This document shows positions 21,951 through 33,679 of a DNA stretch of 64,000 bases, piece by piece (position 1 is the first letter of the stretch; the number at the start of each line of letters is the position of its first letter). Where the stretch lies: positions 1 to 64,000 of the forward strand of contig JAPEVC010000050.1 in the NCBI GenBank assembly GCA_027946555.1, read 5' to 3'. Origin of the DNA: Gnomoniopsis sp. IMI 355080 (lineage: Eukaryota; Ascomycota; Sordariomycetes; Diaporthales; Gnomoniaceae). Made by a program: the position numbers and the translations under genes. The notes beneath the pieces were generated by a model. That model had not been told where the DNA came from and made no database searches. It saw only the letters and a program-made list of their open reading frames with translations.

Positions 21951-23509
21951 CTATGCTTCAAGAATATCCATGTCCTCTTCACCACTACCCTCTTCATCCA
22001 AACCTAATGACAAAAAGTCGCTTTCCAACGCGTCCTCCGCGCTAATCCGCCGGCTGGGATCCGGCTCCATACAGCGAGTGAGAAAGTCTATGGCCATCTC
22101 CTCATGCCGGTCAAATGGATTGCGCTTCTCATCCCTCGATAAGCTCCACATGACGATCTTGCCGAGGCTATACCCCGACTGGCCTATAGTAGGGATGTTT
22201 GTCTCAAACACCACGCCATGGATTTGAGCCGTCTGGCGCATACGTCTCGACCCAAAGATGGTAGCAATTTCGATCATGGCTTCGACGTCGTCCGCGCTGT
22301 TGAAAAAGGGAAACCGCCTGCTTAGGATGGTGAGCAGAATCACGCCCGCAGACCAGATGTCGATCTTGGTGGTCTGCTCAGTACATTTGAACAGAACCTC
22401 GGGTGCACGGAACCCGCGCGTGCCAGCTCGATTCGCACGTCGCGATGGACGGGTATCGTTCTTTGGAAAGCCGTGATGTGGGCCGCCATTGGCGAGGTAG
22501 GCAGCACGGAAGCGATTACGGCGACTTGATGGGTCGTCGTGGCATGGGCAGGGCTTGGTGTCGGTCCCCTCACGCTCGGCGAGGCCAAAGTCAACAAGCA
22601 CGCCGCGCTTCGTGGCCGGGTCGTAGAGGAAGTTGGTGGGCTTGATGTCGCGGTGGATGATGTTTTGCTGATGGGTGAAATGTAGTGCCGTAAAGAGGCT
22701 GCGCAGGTAAATGGCCATATCTGTGACCGTCATGATGCGGAAATAGTCGCGAAAGTCGCAGTGCCTGAAGTAGGGCAAGATGGCAAGGACTTGGTCTGTG
22801 GAGCGAAAGGCGGTGATGAGAGGGCACACGGCGGGACAGTCTTTGAGGTCATTGAGAAGCTCAAGCTCGTTTAGGATGCGCTGTGGAGAGGAGGTGACGT
22901 AGATTTTCTTGATGGCAACGTATTTGGGGCGTCGGCGTGGGCGAGTGGTGTGTGATGCTTGCGAGGCGTTGTCCAGAGTGGTGGATGAGCTGCGGTTGAC
23001 GTGCCTCTTGAGTGGAGGGGGCGTCCACTTCTCATTCTCCTTATCCAGGTCCCATTTGTTATCGTAGGCCTCATACTGCAGGTCTTGAGCCTTGTAGACG
23101 GTGGAAAATGTGCCTGAAACGTTGTTAGTGCGAAAGCATAGTCTGGCCATGAGAAGGTGACAGTACCCTCGCCAATCCGCTTGATCAAACGGTATTTGTG
23201 TTTGAAACCGGGGAATGCATCTTGCAACTTTCTCATATCCTCATCCATGGCTTCATCCTCGGAAAAGTCATCCTCTTGCTGCTCCTCTTGCTCGGACTCG
23301 GGCTCAACTTCTGGATCTTGTGCCTGGTCTTCGTCTTCTGGCTCCTCTACCTCCACCTCATCCGCGTATTCCTCGTCCTCCTCGACTTCCTCTTCACAGG
23401 GAGCCTGACCGGCTGCCTCTGTATTCATTTCTGTATCCTCTGTGGACGGGCCATCTTCATGGATGTCGAAGTTATTTGGCTGACGACGACGGGTGGTTGT
23501 AGTGGCCAT
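21951..23509 (-). CDS. cdc7: Cdc7-family kinase (DDK catalytic subunit)
   Basis: Exons 23509-23167 and 23113-21951 encode 501 aa. With its Dbf4 partner, Cdc7 phosphorylates MCM helicase and licenses origin firing in the nucleus. An acidic, low-complexity N-tail (residues about 20-90) precedes the kinase fold. The glycine loop GEGTFSTVYKA is assembled exactly across the 53-bp intron. Then come VAIKK, HRDIKPTNFL, DFGLAE, and the activation/APE region RAGTRGFRAPEVL. Characteristic Cdc7 inserts are visible: a basic insert between strands 2 and 3, and a long Cys/Arg-rich insert between DFG and RAPE. The ATG at 23509 is preferred; an in-frame start at 23563 would add 18 residues. It is divergent from the condensin gene. 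Confidence 0.93.
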
Positions 23510-24247
23510 GGTCGCCGTTCGCACGGAGTCGACGAGCGGGAGAAGGAAACACGCGACAACCAAGGTGACTCTATATCAAAGAGCCAAACATCCACAATTG
23601 GCAGCTCTGATAGAAGCGCATGAACGTCAAGGAACGTGCCGAGATGGGACCGGAGGAACTGAGAAGCATTCGACAAGGGTGGACCGATGTAAGGCGAAGA
23701 CAAGACCAGACCAGAGTGTCGGTAATAACCTAGTCTTCAAGGTTGTTGCCGTTGTTGTTCAATTGTTTTTTCCGTACTAGTGGCTGCGGTTGTGGTGGTG
23801 GGATAATGGTAGAAAACAAGGACCGAGGTTTAGCCTTTTGACGCGCCTGGCCTGTAGTTCCAGGGTTTGGCGGGACTCAGTTAGCGGGGCAGGCGCGTTT
23901 TGGGAAGGGAACTAAACAACAACAAATTGGTTGCCAGGCACGTCCAGCGTGGGGGAGGAGGGAAAGCCATCCCTGCCGTAAACACGCCGCAGCGCATCCA
24001 CGCATCCCACGCATCGACCCGCATGGGCATCGCATTCGTTCGCAGTCAATTTCGACGTCTTTGCATCTTCAACCTCACCGTCGTCAACACCTTCTTGCAG
24101 CACCAGCACCTGCACAAGCACCAGCACAACTGGCGCATTTCGTCTGGGCTGGTTGACTTTTCTGGTACTACCAACTAACCACCCAGGCTTTCCTTTTTTT
24201 TCTCTTTCCCTTTTGATACCCCTCGAATTCGATGACTGTTCGCCAAA
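23510..24247. promoter_or_regulatory. shared divergent promoter of cdc7 and condensin subunit 1
   Basis: These 738 bp separate two chromosome-cycle genes transcribed away from each other. It contains ACGCGC at 23841-23846 and its inverse GCGCGT at 23893-23898, with TTTGGCGGGA in between (about 23866-23875). These resemble MBF/E2F-type G1/S elements. Co-regulation is an inference. Confidence 0.5.
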
Positions 24248-27200
24248 ATGGACAACATCAACTTCGACATTAACGAGGCGCTCAAGCTGTACATGAGCGA
24301 CCCGGCCACCATTCCTACCCCCGAGGCCGACGCATCACTCTTCGACTGCGAGAATGAGCCCGAGTCACTCACCAACGGCGTGATAAACCCCATCCTCAAC
24401 CCCATCATCGACGCCGTCGCAGAAAACCCCGATGCCATCACACGCAGCGCCCACTTCGACTCGCTACAATTCTTGTTAAAGTGCGCCCCCATTTCCCTCC
24501 CTTCATGTCATGCTTCCTTTTCTTCTTCCTCCAGTGCGCTGCGCTCCTCCAGAGAGTCAAAATCTACTGTGCTAGATCCTCTCTGTTTGCATTCTGCACC
24601 CAGATCTGTTCTCTTTACTCCAGAATCGACTCCCCCTCCAGATGATCGCTGCCCACCCTCTCGAACAAATCAAGACCGAGTTTCTAAGTTGTTCGAAAAT
24701 TCCAGATACACCGCCTTCCTACCCACACACGCTCTTTCCAAGGTTTTCGATCTGATCACCTCGGGCCTGTCCACAGAGGCCGATGTCATACACACCGACC
24801 TTGAGTCTGACGAGCAGGAGCTGCTGTCCCACCACAAGCAGCTCCTCGAGATTTACGGCTTCCTATTACAATGGACCATTTCCTGTGTCGAAACCAAGGC
24901 CGTCGAAAAGACCTCTGCTGCGCCCGCCGCTCGAGGGAGGAAATCAAAAACAAAAAAGTCTGCAGCCGACAAAGATGGCCACTGGGATAGCGCCGCTCAG
25001 TTGCAGACGGCCCTCGACATCATGTGCAAGGTTCTGCGCATGAAGCTGGGCAAGATATTCCTCACCACCTCCGAACGCGACACTTTTATTGGACTTCTGA
25101 CCCGGCCGGTTTATATGATCCTCGAGAGCGAGCAGCGAGTCAAGAATACCACCATCCGAATGCATGCTTTCAAGGTCCTTTGTATCGCTGTCAAGCACCA
25201 CGGCCACGGTTATGGTAGGTGAATCGATGTCGCAACTGGACTGCTCGTGCTGACAGATTTTCAGCCGCCCAGATATCCATCGTCCAGAACCTCACCTACT
25301 TTGAGCACCTGTCCGAGCCCATGGCCGAGTTCCTACATATTCTGGCAGAGCAATACGACTATCCACAACTTGGTGAAGAGATTTTGCGCGAGCTCAGTAA
25401 CAAAGAGTTTAACAGTAACGACACGAGAGGACCCAAGTCCGTCTCTACCTTTATGATCAAATTGTCCGAGTTGGCACCGAGGTTGGTGATCAAGCAAATG
25501 ACGATGTTGGCCAAGCAACTCGACAGCGAGGTAAGTTCTCCCAATGAGCAGTTCAAGCGATCGCCGCTGACAATTACAGTCCTATACTCTGCGATGCGCC
25601 CTGATCGAAGTCTGCGGGAACATGCTCATCTACCTGAGCAAGCAGGAGGAGAGGGGCGAGAACTACAAGTCACAGCTGAATGCATTCTTCGACGTGCTGG
25701 AAGAGCGATTCCTCGACATCAATCCCTACTGCCGATGCAGGGCGATCCAGGTCTATGTCAAGCTTTGTGATCTGCAACAGAAATTCCCCAAGCGGAGACA
25801 GAAGGCGGCTGAGTTGGCATGCCGTAGTCTTGAAGACAAGAGCAGCAATGTACGAAGAAATGCCATCAAGCTTCTCGGTTGCCTGATCAAGACACACCCG
25901 TTCACTGTCATGCATGGAGCTCAACTGGCCCGGAAAGACTGGCAGGAGCGTCTTGACAAGGTAGACCAGGAACTTGACGCACTCAAGCCCCCTGCAGGAG
26001 CGCCAGACATGGACAGTCAGGGACGGGCTGATGTCACGGTGGATGAGCAATTGTTGGACGAAGCCACCCAGGTCGAATCTCCGCAGAAGAACGACCCCAC
26101 TGAGTTGACGGAAGAGCAGAAGGCTGCTCTCATTAAGAAGGCGCAAGAAGAAGCGGCTACTTCCGAGGCTATTGAGAAGCTCACCCTCACCAGGCGTTAC
26201 TACACCGAGGCCTTGAAGTTCATCGACGTACTCCATGACGCGACCGAGACCATTTGCCAACTCCTTGGCGCGAGGAACAAGAGCGAGGTTATCGAAGCGA
26301 TGGACTACTTTGAGGTCGGTGATGCGTACAACATTGAGCAGAACAAGCTGGGCATCCGCCGGATGTTGCGGTTGATCTGGACCAAAGGCAACAGCGACGA
26401 GGGCAAGGGTGTGCAGACTCACCTCATTGAGTGTTACAAGCGGCTATTCTTTGAAGCACCGGACTCGTTCAGTGCAAATGACGCAGCCAACTATATCGCC
26501 CGGAATATGATCAGCTTGACATTTGGAGCCACTCCTGCGGAGCTGACCTCTTTGGAGCAACTCCTTGCAACCATGATGAAGGGCGGACTGATCCCGGATC
26601 TGGTCGTTGCAAAGCTCTGGCAGGTCTACGGTGTTCAAAAGAGGGAAATATCCAGGACACAGCGTCGGGGTGCCATCATTGTGCTTGGCATGCTGGCCAC
26701 TGCGAGCCCTGAGATTGTAGTCAGCGACATGGAGACGATGCTGCGCACTGGTCTTGGGACGCAAGGCCGCAACGATTTGCAACTGGCCAAATACACTTGT
26801 ATTGCTCTGCGTCGCCTGAATCCTACTGGTCGGCAGGCTAAGGATTCTGCGATTACATTTTCACGTTTGCCAAACGAGCACGCCGTGCTACAGAAACTGG
26901 CCGCGATTACAGACGTCCCATTCGAGAGCGAGGAGTGGTATGGTGCTACCGAACAGGCAATCAATGCCATTTACGCCATCTCTAAGCACCCTGATGTGTT
27001 GTGCTCTGAGATTATCCGACACAAGGCCAAAGCCGTGTTTGCTCCACACAGACCTCGATCCAACTCAGATGAAAGGCCTGCCTCTCGCGACTCGCAAAAG
27101 TCCGAGGGTGCACAGAACGCCAATGCTGAGCCGGTACAGCCCGAAGGGGAGGATATCGAGATGGGCGAAGACAATGGCGAGACCACTGCAGCTGGTACTC

Positions 27201-28358
27201 CAGCTACCAACACTCCTCAGAAGCCCTCGCCGGAGAAGCCGCAGAAAGCCAAACGCGACAACGCCATCGCACTGTCACAGCTCCTCTTCATCGTCGGCCA
27301 TGTAGCCATCAAGCAGATTGTCCACCTTGAATTATGTGAGCTTGACTTCAAGCGCCGGAAGCAGGAGAAGGAAAAGGTTGCCGCAGCCGAAAAAGCCGAA
27401 GCCGAGGCCCGTCGCTCGAGCAAGAATGCCGACAAAGACAACGAGCCCGCCGACGAGCTTGATCTCATTGGCGGTACGACAGAAGACGATTTCACCGAGG
27501 CAATGCAGCACATTCGAGAGCGCGAGCTCCTCTACGGACCCGACAGTCTGCTAGCAGCTTTCGGCCCGCTGGTCAGCGAGATTTGCGCCAACAATACCAA
27601 GTACAAAGACAAGGGCCTACAAGCTGCGGCGACACTCTGCCTGGCCAAGTTGATGTGCGTCAGCGCTGAGTACTGCGAGGCCAACCTGCCACTGCTCATC
27701 ACCATCATGGAGCGGTCGGGCGATGCCACAGTGCGGAGCAATGCGGTGATTGCGTTGGGTGACATGGCTGTGTGCTTCAACCATCTGATTGATGAAAACA
27801 CGGACTTCTTGTACCGGCGCCTGGCAGATGCCGATGCTAGTGTCAAGAGGACATGTCTGATGACACTCACCTTCCTGATTCTTGCGGGTCAGGTCAAGGT
27901 CAAGGGCCAATTGGGTGAGATGGCCAAGTGTCTTGAGGATGAGGACAAGCGCATTGCAGATCTGGCGCGTATGTTCTTCACTGAGCTGAGCACCAAGGAC
28001 AATGCTGTGTACAATCACTTTGTGGATATGTTCTCTCTGCTGAGTGCCGAGAAGGGTCTGGCGGAGGAGAGCTTTAGGAGGATTGTACGATTCCTGCTAG
28101 GCTTTGTTGAAAAGGTAAGTTTATTAATTCCGCTTCCCCAGCGTAATCCTACTTAAGAGAAGCTTGTTATGCTAACGCGAATCACAGGACAAACACGCCA
28201 AGCAGCTCGCCGACAAGCTGGCTGCCCGTCTCCCGCGGTGCGAGACGGAGCGCGCGTGGAATGATGTCGCTTACGCGTTGGGACTGTTGCAGCATAAGAA
28301 TGAGGATATCACGAAGCTTGTTGGTGAGGGATTCAAGATCGTGCAGGCTGCTGCTTAA
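24248..28358 (+). CDS. cnd1: condensin complex subunit 1 (CAP-D2/Ycs4)
   Basis: Exons 24248-24480, 24706-25214, 25265-25530, 25580-28114 and 28188-28358 encode 1237 aa. This HEAT-repeat subunit of condensin I helps compact and resolve mitotic chromosomes. The N-terminal condensin domain has FDSLQFLLKYTAFLP across intron 1, and LSTEADVIHTDLESDEQELL. The central repeats include INPYCRCRAIQVYVKL. The C-terminal Cnd1 domain contains YCEANLPLLITIMERS, RSNAVIALGDMAVCFNHLID and DADASVKRTCLMTLTFLILAGQ. Intron 1 (225 bp) is a multiple of three with no in-frame stop, so the unspliced frame is open, but its translation is Ser-rich and breaks the family alignment. Acidic, low-complexity stretches at about residues 820-880 and 910-950 are usual in fungal members. 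Length fits the family. Confidence 0.94.
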
Positions 28359-29069
28359 CTTGTGCATGAGTGAATAGGCGGGTTTGGAGAGTGGCGTTTG
28401 TGTGTATATCATAGGACAGGATGGCGTTGTATATATGAATGATGCAATGAGTATTGGGAATGACTACCCGCGGGTTTGTTACCGCCAAGATCAAACTTAC
28501 CATTGCGCTCTAATGATTGCAGGTAGATGGGAAGGAGCTTCGGTCTTACCAGCTCGGTTGATATCCTTCGTAAGCTGTGTGACAAGGGACCAGAGTCGTG
28601 GCCCGAGTTTTGGATGTAAGGCAACCGAAGCTGCGAATGAGGACGGGATTGGTATGTTTCTAGACATCAACTGTATACCGTACAAGCAGCATTCCGAGAT
28701 TGCTCCTTGATTGCAGGGTGCCTGAGCCTGTTGGTAAGAAGGGTACCTAGGCAGGTAGGGACTGAGTATGGCTCCAGAACCTTTTTCCCCTGGCAGATCG
28801 AGAGCTTGGTATGAGAACTTGGTCTGCTCACACCAAGCAACTTGAAGCAAAAAAACATGTTGCAACATCTGTGCCTGCATTGGATCTCTCGACCTCTTTA
28901 CAGCACCAAAGCCAAGCTGGAAAACCCTTCTTTCTTGAACTATCTCCATCATCCTTTTTCTCATTCAAAGGATCTTATAAACATTCCTCCCCTTTGGCCT
29001 TTTGCACAATGCACCATTCTAATCCAGTGCCCAACTTTTCTTGTTTTCTCCCACCATTTCTTGTACTTT
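28359..29069. other. convergent spacer between condensin and NDUFA13
   Basis: 3' flanks of the two genes; no coding signal. Confidence 0.6.
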
Positions 29070-30332
29070 TTACTTCCTAGTCCTCTCCGATGGCGTAACA
29101 GCAAAAGTAGGCGGGACCCACCGCTCGCCATTGTACACGCGCGCATTCTCGCCCATCAGGGACTTTTCGCGCGCCTGGTCGGCTAGATGGCGACGGACTT
29201 GGTCGCGGTCTTCTTCGGCTTGGAGGGCGGGGATGAGGTGGATGCGGGACCACATTTTTTCACGAGCGAGTTCACTATTTTGGTGATTTGTGTACTTAGC
29301 GGCAGTTTCGGTTTGGCTAGAATGTTAGGGGAGGGGGGAAGAGGAGTGAGGGAGCCCAGAGGGAAGGAAGAACGAATGAGGGTAAGCTAACTACATACCG
29401 TTGCTCTCTTGCGCCGGCGCCGAATTTGTACCAGCCGAAGAGCATCACGCCGCTGCCGATGAGGAGGAGAGTTGCGGGCTTGAAGCCGCGGGCGGGGAGG
29501 TTGCGCTGGGAAGAGGGCGTTAGCGGATATTGTTTCTTTGTTACTTTGCTCTTCTTCTTCTGTTTTTTTGCGAAATTGTGACTTGTTTTGGTTCTGGGGA
29601 GGGGAGAGCAGGCAATAAGTTAGTTTGTTCGTGTACGGGGAGCGCATGTCCTCGTTTCGTGGGAATCATCTCTTCTTCTTGATGCGCGGGACGTGTGTGT
29701 GTAAAAGTTGGCGGGGTTCCAGGGTCGTCTGCATGCGCTGGATTTCTCTCTCTCTCTGTGTTCCTCTTTTCCTTTAGTGGCCGCGAGGTTGTGTGACGGT
29801 GGAGCGGGGGTGGACAGAGAGATATATATCCATCCCTCCTGAAGATGCCATTCGTGCCGTTATCGCGCCGAGTATTTTGCCCGGGGTTTTGTCGTCGCTC
29901 TCCGAATCATGCTTCCTTATCTTCTCGTTTTCCCTCGGAATCAATTCGATCGTGTGCAATCTCGCGCGCCTACCACGAGGAGGAGGGAGAAAGACCGCTC
30001 TCGCTGTTCTCCGCCCGTAGCTGGTGATGGTGATTCACTGCCTCCAAGGAGTTCCGAGTGCTGTCCCGTCTATTCCCCAACCGCATCGCGCGAGCATGGG
30101 AGTGTATTCAATCGGCCCACACCATCGTCTGTCCGTCGTCCGTCCGTCGCTTGTTCGTTCGTTCGTTCGTTCGTTCGTTTGTTCGATCTCATCGTCACCA
30201 ATCTCTTCTCTCCACCCGCCTGCTCCCTCAACGCAAAAACAAAGACCAAGGAAATATCATCCCTCGGGAAAGAACCCTTACCTTGTACTGCACATCCCCA
30301 TACCCGCCCACGGGGGGCATATCCTGCGGCAT
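29070..30332 (-). CDS. ndufa13: NADH:ubiquinone oxidoreductase subunit NDUFA13 / GRIM-19
   Basis: Exons 30332-30282, 29505-29399 and 29274-29070 encode 120 aa. This is a supernumerary subunit of mitochondrial complex I in the inner membrane. Exon 1 gives MPQDMPPVGGYGDVQYK, the highly conserved start of the family. Exon 2 gives RNLPARGFKPA and a single transmembrane helix (about 27-46, with FGWYKFGAGARE following). Exon 3 gives ELAREKMWSRIHLIPALQAE and ends with the family's YNGERWVPP motif. All joins keep frame. The first intron is 776 bp (29506-30281), far longer than any other here, and separates only 17 codons from the rest; an automatic caller would probably miss exon 1. Confidence 0.93.
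29506..30281 (-). other. 776-bp first intron of NDUFA13
   Basis: Donor GTAAGG and acceptor TTCCCAG. It contains a TTCG tetranucleotide array (30152-30186) and CT-rich stretches. No open frame inside shows family resemblance. Confidence 0.8.
30152..30186. repeat. (TTCG)n array
   Basis: About eight tandem TTCG units, slightly degenerate at the ends, inside the long NDUFA13 intron. Confidence 0.85.
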
Positions 30333-31246
30333 GATTGCTTGTTTTTGCCTGGTCGGGGGTGTCGCCCGTTCTCTATCTGGGAAAAATGAATCCCCCGTAC
30401 CTCTCTCTCTCTCTCCCGATGTGGCTTGGTTTTATCGGTCCTCGGTCAGCTGGACCGTCAATTGGGACGCTCGCGGGGTGTTGTTTTGATTGGAAGTCGT
30501 CTTGAAGAGGATCGGTAATGCGGCGAGGTTGGTTGGTTGGGTGGGCGGGCGTGAGGTGAGGTTAGGATGAGGTCGGATGGGATGCTGGGGGATTACGTAA
30601 GGTGACAGGGGTGTGTAATGTTCTTGAGCTTGAGGCGGCCTGGGGGGGTTTTGGTTGGAGGTGAGGGGAATTGAGTGCAATAGTGACAATGTCTGGCATC
30701 GAGAGGAGGATAACGAATGGGCTGTGGAAATGTGTGAGGTCTATATTACATTCACCTATCAACACCAAATAGAGAGAGTCTTGCGTGATCTTCGAGTGTG
30801 CGCGGACAGTATCACAATACAGACATTAACGAACCACCTCACGAACACAGTGACACTCACTTCGCTCCATAGGCTGAAATTAAACACCAAAATCAAACAA
30901 GAGATATTCAAAACCGAGTCTTCATTTCAAGTTTATCCACGCCCTTATCCTCCTTAGCCCAATCATCGCTAAAGCTTATTCAATCGGCCACCCGAGCCCT
31001 TGAAAAAATGGCATGCACATCGCCAACTTTGGCCTCAAAGCAAAAACAAATAAAAAGAAAAAGGCTCCGCGCTCCCTTTCCAGAATGCCCTTTTCTTCCT
31101 TTCCCTTTTCCCACCTTCTTCTTTTTACTTTTCCTCGTCCCAAGACGAAGAAGAAAATCATAAGAAGATAAATCCAAACTCTTTGACGCCAAACCTTGCG
31201 AGAGAGGGGGGCTGTAGAAAGTTGCACAAAGACAGTAAAGAACCGC
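30333..31246. other. spacer between FCP1 3' end and NDUFA13 start
   Basis: NDUFA13 promoter and leader (with a CT microsatellite at 30401-30416) plus the FCP1 3' flank. No gene seen. Confidence 0.6.
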
Positions 31247-33679
31247 CTAACCCTTATCCTTGTCCGCGTTCTCCTCGGCCAATTCCTCGCGGTCTAATTC
31301 TGCCAACAGATCTGCCTCGAGCTCATCATCAAAGTTGTCATCGCCATCGGCCTCGCCCTCGCCCTCGGCCTCTTCCTGTGCCTCTACTTCACCCTCGGCA
31401 CCAGCCTCCTCGTTCAGCAGCACCACCTCCTCTTCTGCATCAGCCTCAGCGGCTCCATTCTTGAGACTGGAGGGGCCACGCTCGCGGGAGAGTTTGAGTT
31501 TCTTGTTCAGGAGCTCATTGCCCGAGGCCGGTAAGGCCTCGACAGCATCGTCTTCGTCGTCATCGAGCTCGTGTTTGCGCTTACCGGGTGAGGTGGGTGC
31601 GCCGTTGAGGACGTTGCTACTGCTATTGTTGTTGTTATCGGTGGTCTTTTCCGAAGGAGCTTCTGATCGTCGACTCTCAGTGTCGGACTCCACCTCCGTC
31701 TCACCGGCCGCGGATTCGTCGTCTGTTGCGTCAGCCAGGAACTCCTCGAGTTCCTCATCAATTTCTTGAAAGTCGAATTCCTTCAAGTCATCGATTGGGC
31801 TGGGATGACCTGCGAGCGTTTCTATAACGTCGTCGTCGTCTGCACTGTCATCATCCTCGCCGTCATCACCATTGATAGCCGCAGTCTCGGGGATGGCCAG
31901 CCTCGGTCCTTGGTCGGCCGGATGCAGTTCTACCAGGTACGGTGTCTCGTCCAGTTCCTCCCAGCGCGATATGCTATCCTGTAACCAGTCCTGGTTCACA
32001 ATCTTTATTGTAGGTATACGCGCGGCGGCGCGAACCTTTTGCGTGCGCGGGCGTGAGGAGCTAATGACCAGGTGCGTGACGTCGGGGTCGATGCGGCTGC
32101 GGAGGTCCGCACCGTAGGATAGAACTTGCAGGCCAATCTCAGAGCGGTATACGTCCACGCCCAGCGGAATAAGGCCACTGAGCACGATCCTGGTGCCGCG
32201 CAGGACTTCCGCCTTGAGCTCGTCTAGGACAGCACCTACGTCGGGCACCTCAGTAGTAGGGTGCGGAGAGGATGAGAGGGCGGCATAGGCCTCGTAGTAT
32301 TTGGTGTGGAGGAGAGTGAGATGTTCGTCCAGGAAGGTCAATTCTTGATCGTCGTCAAAGAGGACTTGATGCCGGTGAGGAGGTGGCGGGGTGGTTGAAG
32401 CTGGGGCTTGGTTTTCGACGTTGGCGTTGGGCATGTCGCTGTCGGTGTCCTCCTTGTCGGCCTCTTCCTGCATATGGAGTAGGGGACGGTCTTGAAGCTG
32501 TTTCTCTAACGCGCGCTCTTGCTCCTCCTTTTGCCGCTTTAATACCATCGGGTCATCTCCACTGCTCATATTTGCCAAGCCCTCTAGTGCTGAAACCTTG
32601 GCATCTTCCTTTGCACCGTTCACGCCCACCGCCTTGCCGTTCGTGTCGGGTTTGTCGACATTCCGCAGGGCGTCCTCGGGCTTGGGCAAGAAGCTGGAGT
32701 TGATATCTCCCACCCCCTTGAAAAAGTCATACGGCACCACCTTTATTAAGTTGGGACGATTGCGGGGCCAGACATCGGCGCGGTCATCGATAATTACCAC
32801 CATCTGCTGTGACACGGGGAAGATGCGTTGTAGGCTCTTGGCGGTCATGCTGCCGTTCTCGTCGCGGCTGATGATGCGGTTGCCAAAGAGCTTCTGGTCT
32901 GGATCGACAATCTTGGCGATGTTCATGGCGTAGGCGCGCGTGCCCATGGTATAGACGTGCAGCTCGTAGAGTTGCGAGATGTGCTCGAGGAATGCGCGCA
33001 GACCAGGACGCATTTTGATATAGTAGGAGCAGCCGGTGGCGCCACCGCGCGGGCCGTCATCGTTGAGCTGGAAGCTCTGAACGTCCGCAACGGCTGCATG
33101 GTTGGGATTGGTGGGATCTTTCTGCCACTCGCCCACGGTGGGATCGATGCAGGCGTGAATGATGGTCTGATCGAGATCGACGACCAGACTCAGCTTCTTC
33201 TGCTCGAGCAGACGGGTCTGGGCTTCGAGCTCGACCTTTTGGGCCAGTTGGTGGCTGACAGTCAGGCTGACCTGATCGTGGGTCATGTTGATGGGGGCGC
33301 GGTCTTTCTCTGAGCGCTCGGTGCTCCAGTCGACCTCGGTAACGTCCTTGCCGCAAATAGCGCACAGGCCTGAGATCTGGACCGGGTGTTGACATGCCTC
33401 CTCGACGATGCAGCAGGGCGTATCGCGAGTGATGAGCTGGCCAGGCTTGATCTTCCACTCCTTGAGCTTGCCCTCGACAGGAGCGCCCCAGGAGGAGATT
33501 GAGGTTTGTTCCTCTTCCCATGTGTCGCCTGTAGTGATGTCGCCTACCTCCTTGGTGTACTTGAAGGAGTACTCCATGGCGGTGGCGCCTTTCTTGAGGT
33601 CATCGCCAGGTTTTGCGACAAGTCTGGAAATGGTAATGGGGTACCGCAGATTGGGACCCAGGGGGATTGGTTCGCTCAT
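31247..33679 (-). CDS. fcp1: RNA polymerase II CTD phosphatase FCP1
   Basis: A single exon of 810 aa. FCP1 removes phosphates (mainly Ser2) from the RNA polymerase II tail so the enzyme can be recycled, acting in the nucleus. An N-terminal biotinyl-like region and a CxxC pair (about 106-109) lead into the FCPH domain. Its catalytic DxDxT motif is visible as VVDLDQTIIH, with Asp168 as nucleophile and Asp170. Further conserved parts are YIKMRPGLRAFLEHIS, HVYTMGTRAYA, and the second acidic motif VVIIDDRADVW. A BRCT domain follows (LRGTRIVLSGLIP to IVNQDWLQDSISRWEEL). The last 200 residues are strongly acidic with a short Lys/Arg patch, the usual Fcp1 tail that contacts TFIIF. The antisense open frame at 31260-31769 is a shadow of this acidic region. 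Confidence 0.96.
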   Translation of the reverse strand: MSEPIPLGPNLRYPITISRLVAKPGDDLKKGATAMEYSFKYTKEVGDITTGDTWEEEQTSISSWGAPVEGKLKEWKIKPGQLITRDTPCCIVEEACQHPVQISGLCAICGKDVTEVDWSTERSEKDRAPINMTHDQVSLTVSHQLAQKVELEAQTRLLEQKKLSLVVDLDQTIIHACIDPTVGEWQKDPTNPNHAAVADVQSFQLNDDGPRGGATGCSYYIKMRPGLRAFLEHISQLYELHVYTMGTRAYAMNIAKIVDPDQKLFGNRIISRDENGSMTAKSLQRIFPVSQQMVVIIDDRADVWPRNRPNLIKVVPYDFFKGVGDINSSFLPKPEDALRNVDKPDTNGKAVGVNGAKEDAKVSALEGLANMSSGDDPMVLKRQKEEQERALEKQLQDRPLLHMQEEADKEDTDSDMPNANVENQAPASTTPPPPHRHQVLFDDDQELTFLDEHLTLLHTKYYEAYAALSSSPHPTTEVPDVGAVLDELKAEVLRGTRIVLSGLIPLGVDVYRSEIGLQVLSYGADLRSRIDPDVTHLVISSSRPRTQKVRAAARIPTIKIVNQDWLQDSISRWEELDETPYLVELHPADQGPRLAIPETAAINGDDGEDDDSADDDDVIETLAGHPSPIDDLKEFDFQEIDEELEEFLADATDDESAAGETEVESDTESRRSEAPSEKTTDNNNNSSSNVLNGAPTSPGKRKHELDDDEDDAVEALPASGNELLNKKLKLSRERGPSSLKNGAAEADAEEEVVLLNEEAGAEGEVEAQEEAEGEGEADGDDNFDDELEADLLAELDREELAEENADKDKG

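Noticed and set aside
31260..31769. Ser-rich plus-strand frame over FCP1
   Set aside because: Antisense of the acidic FCP1 tail; Glu/Asp codons read backward as Ser/Leu/Phe.
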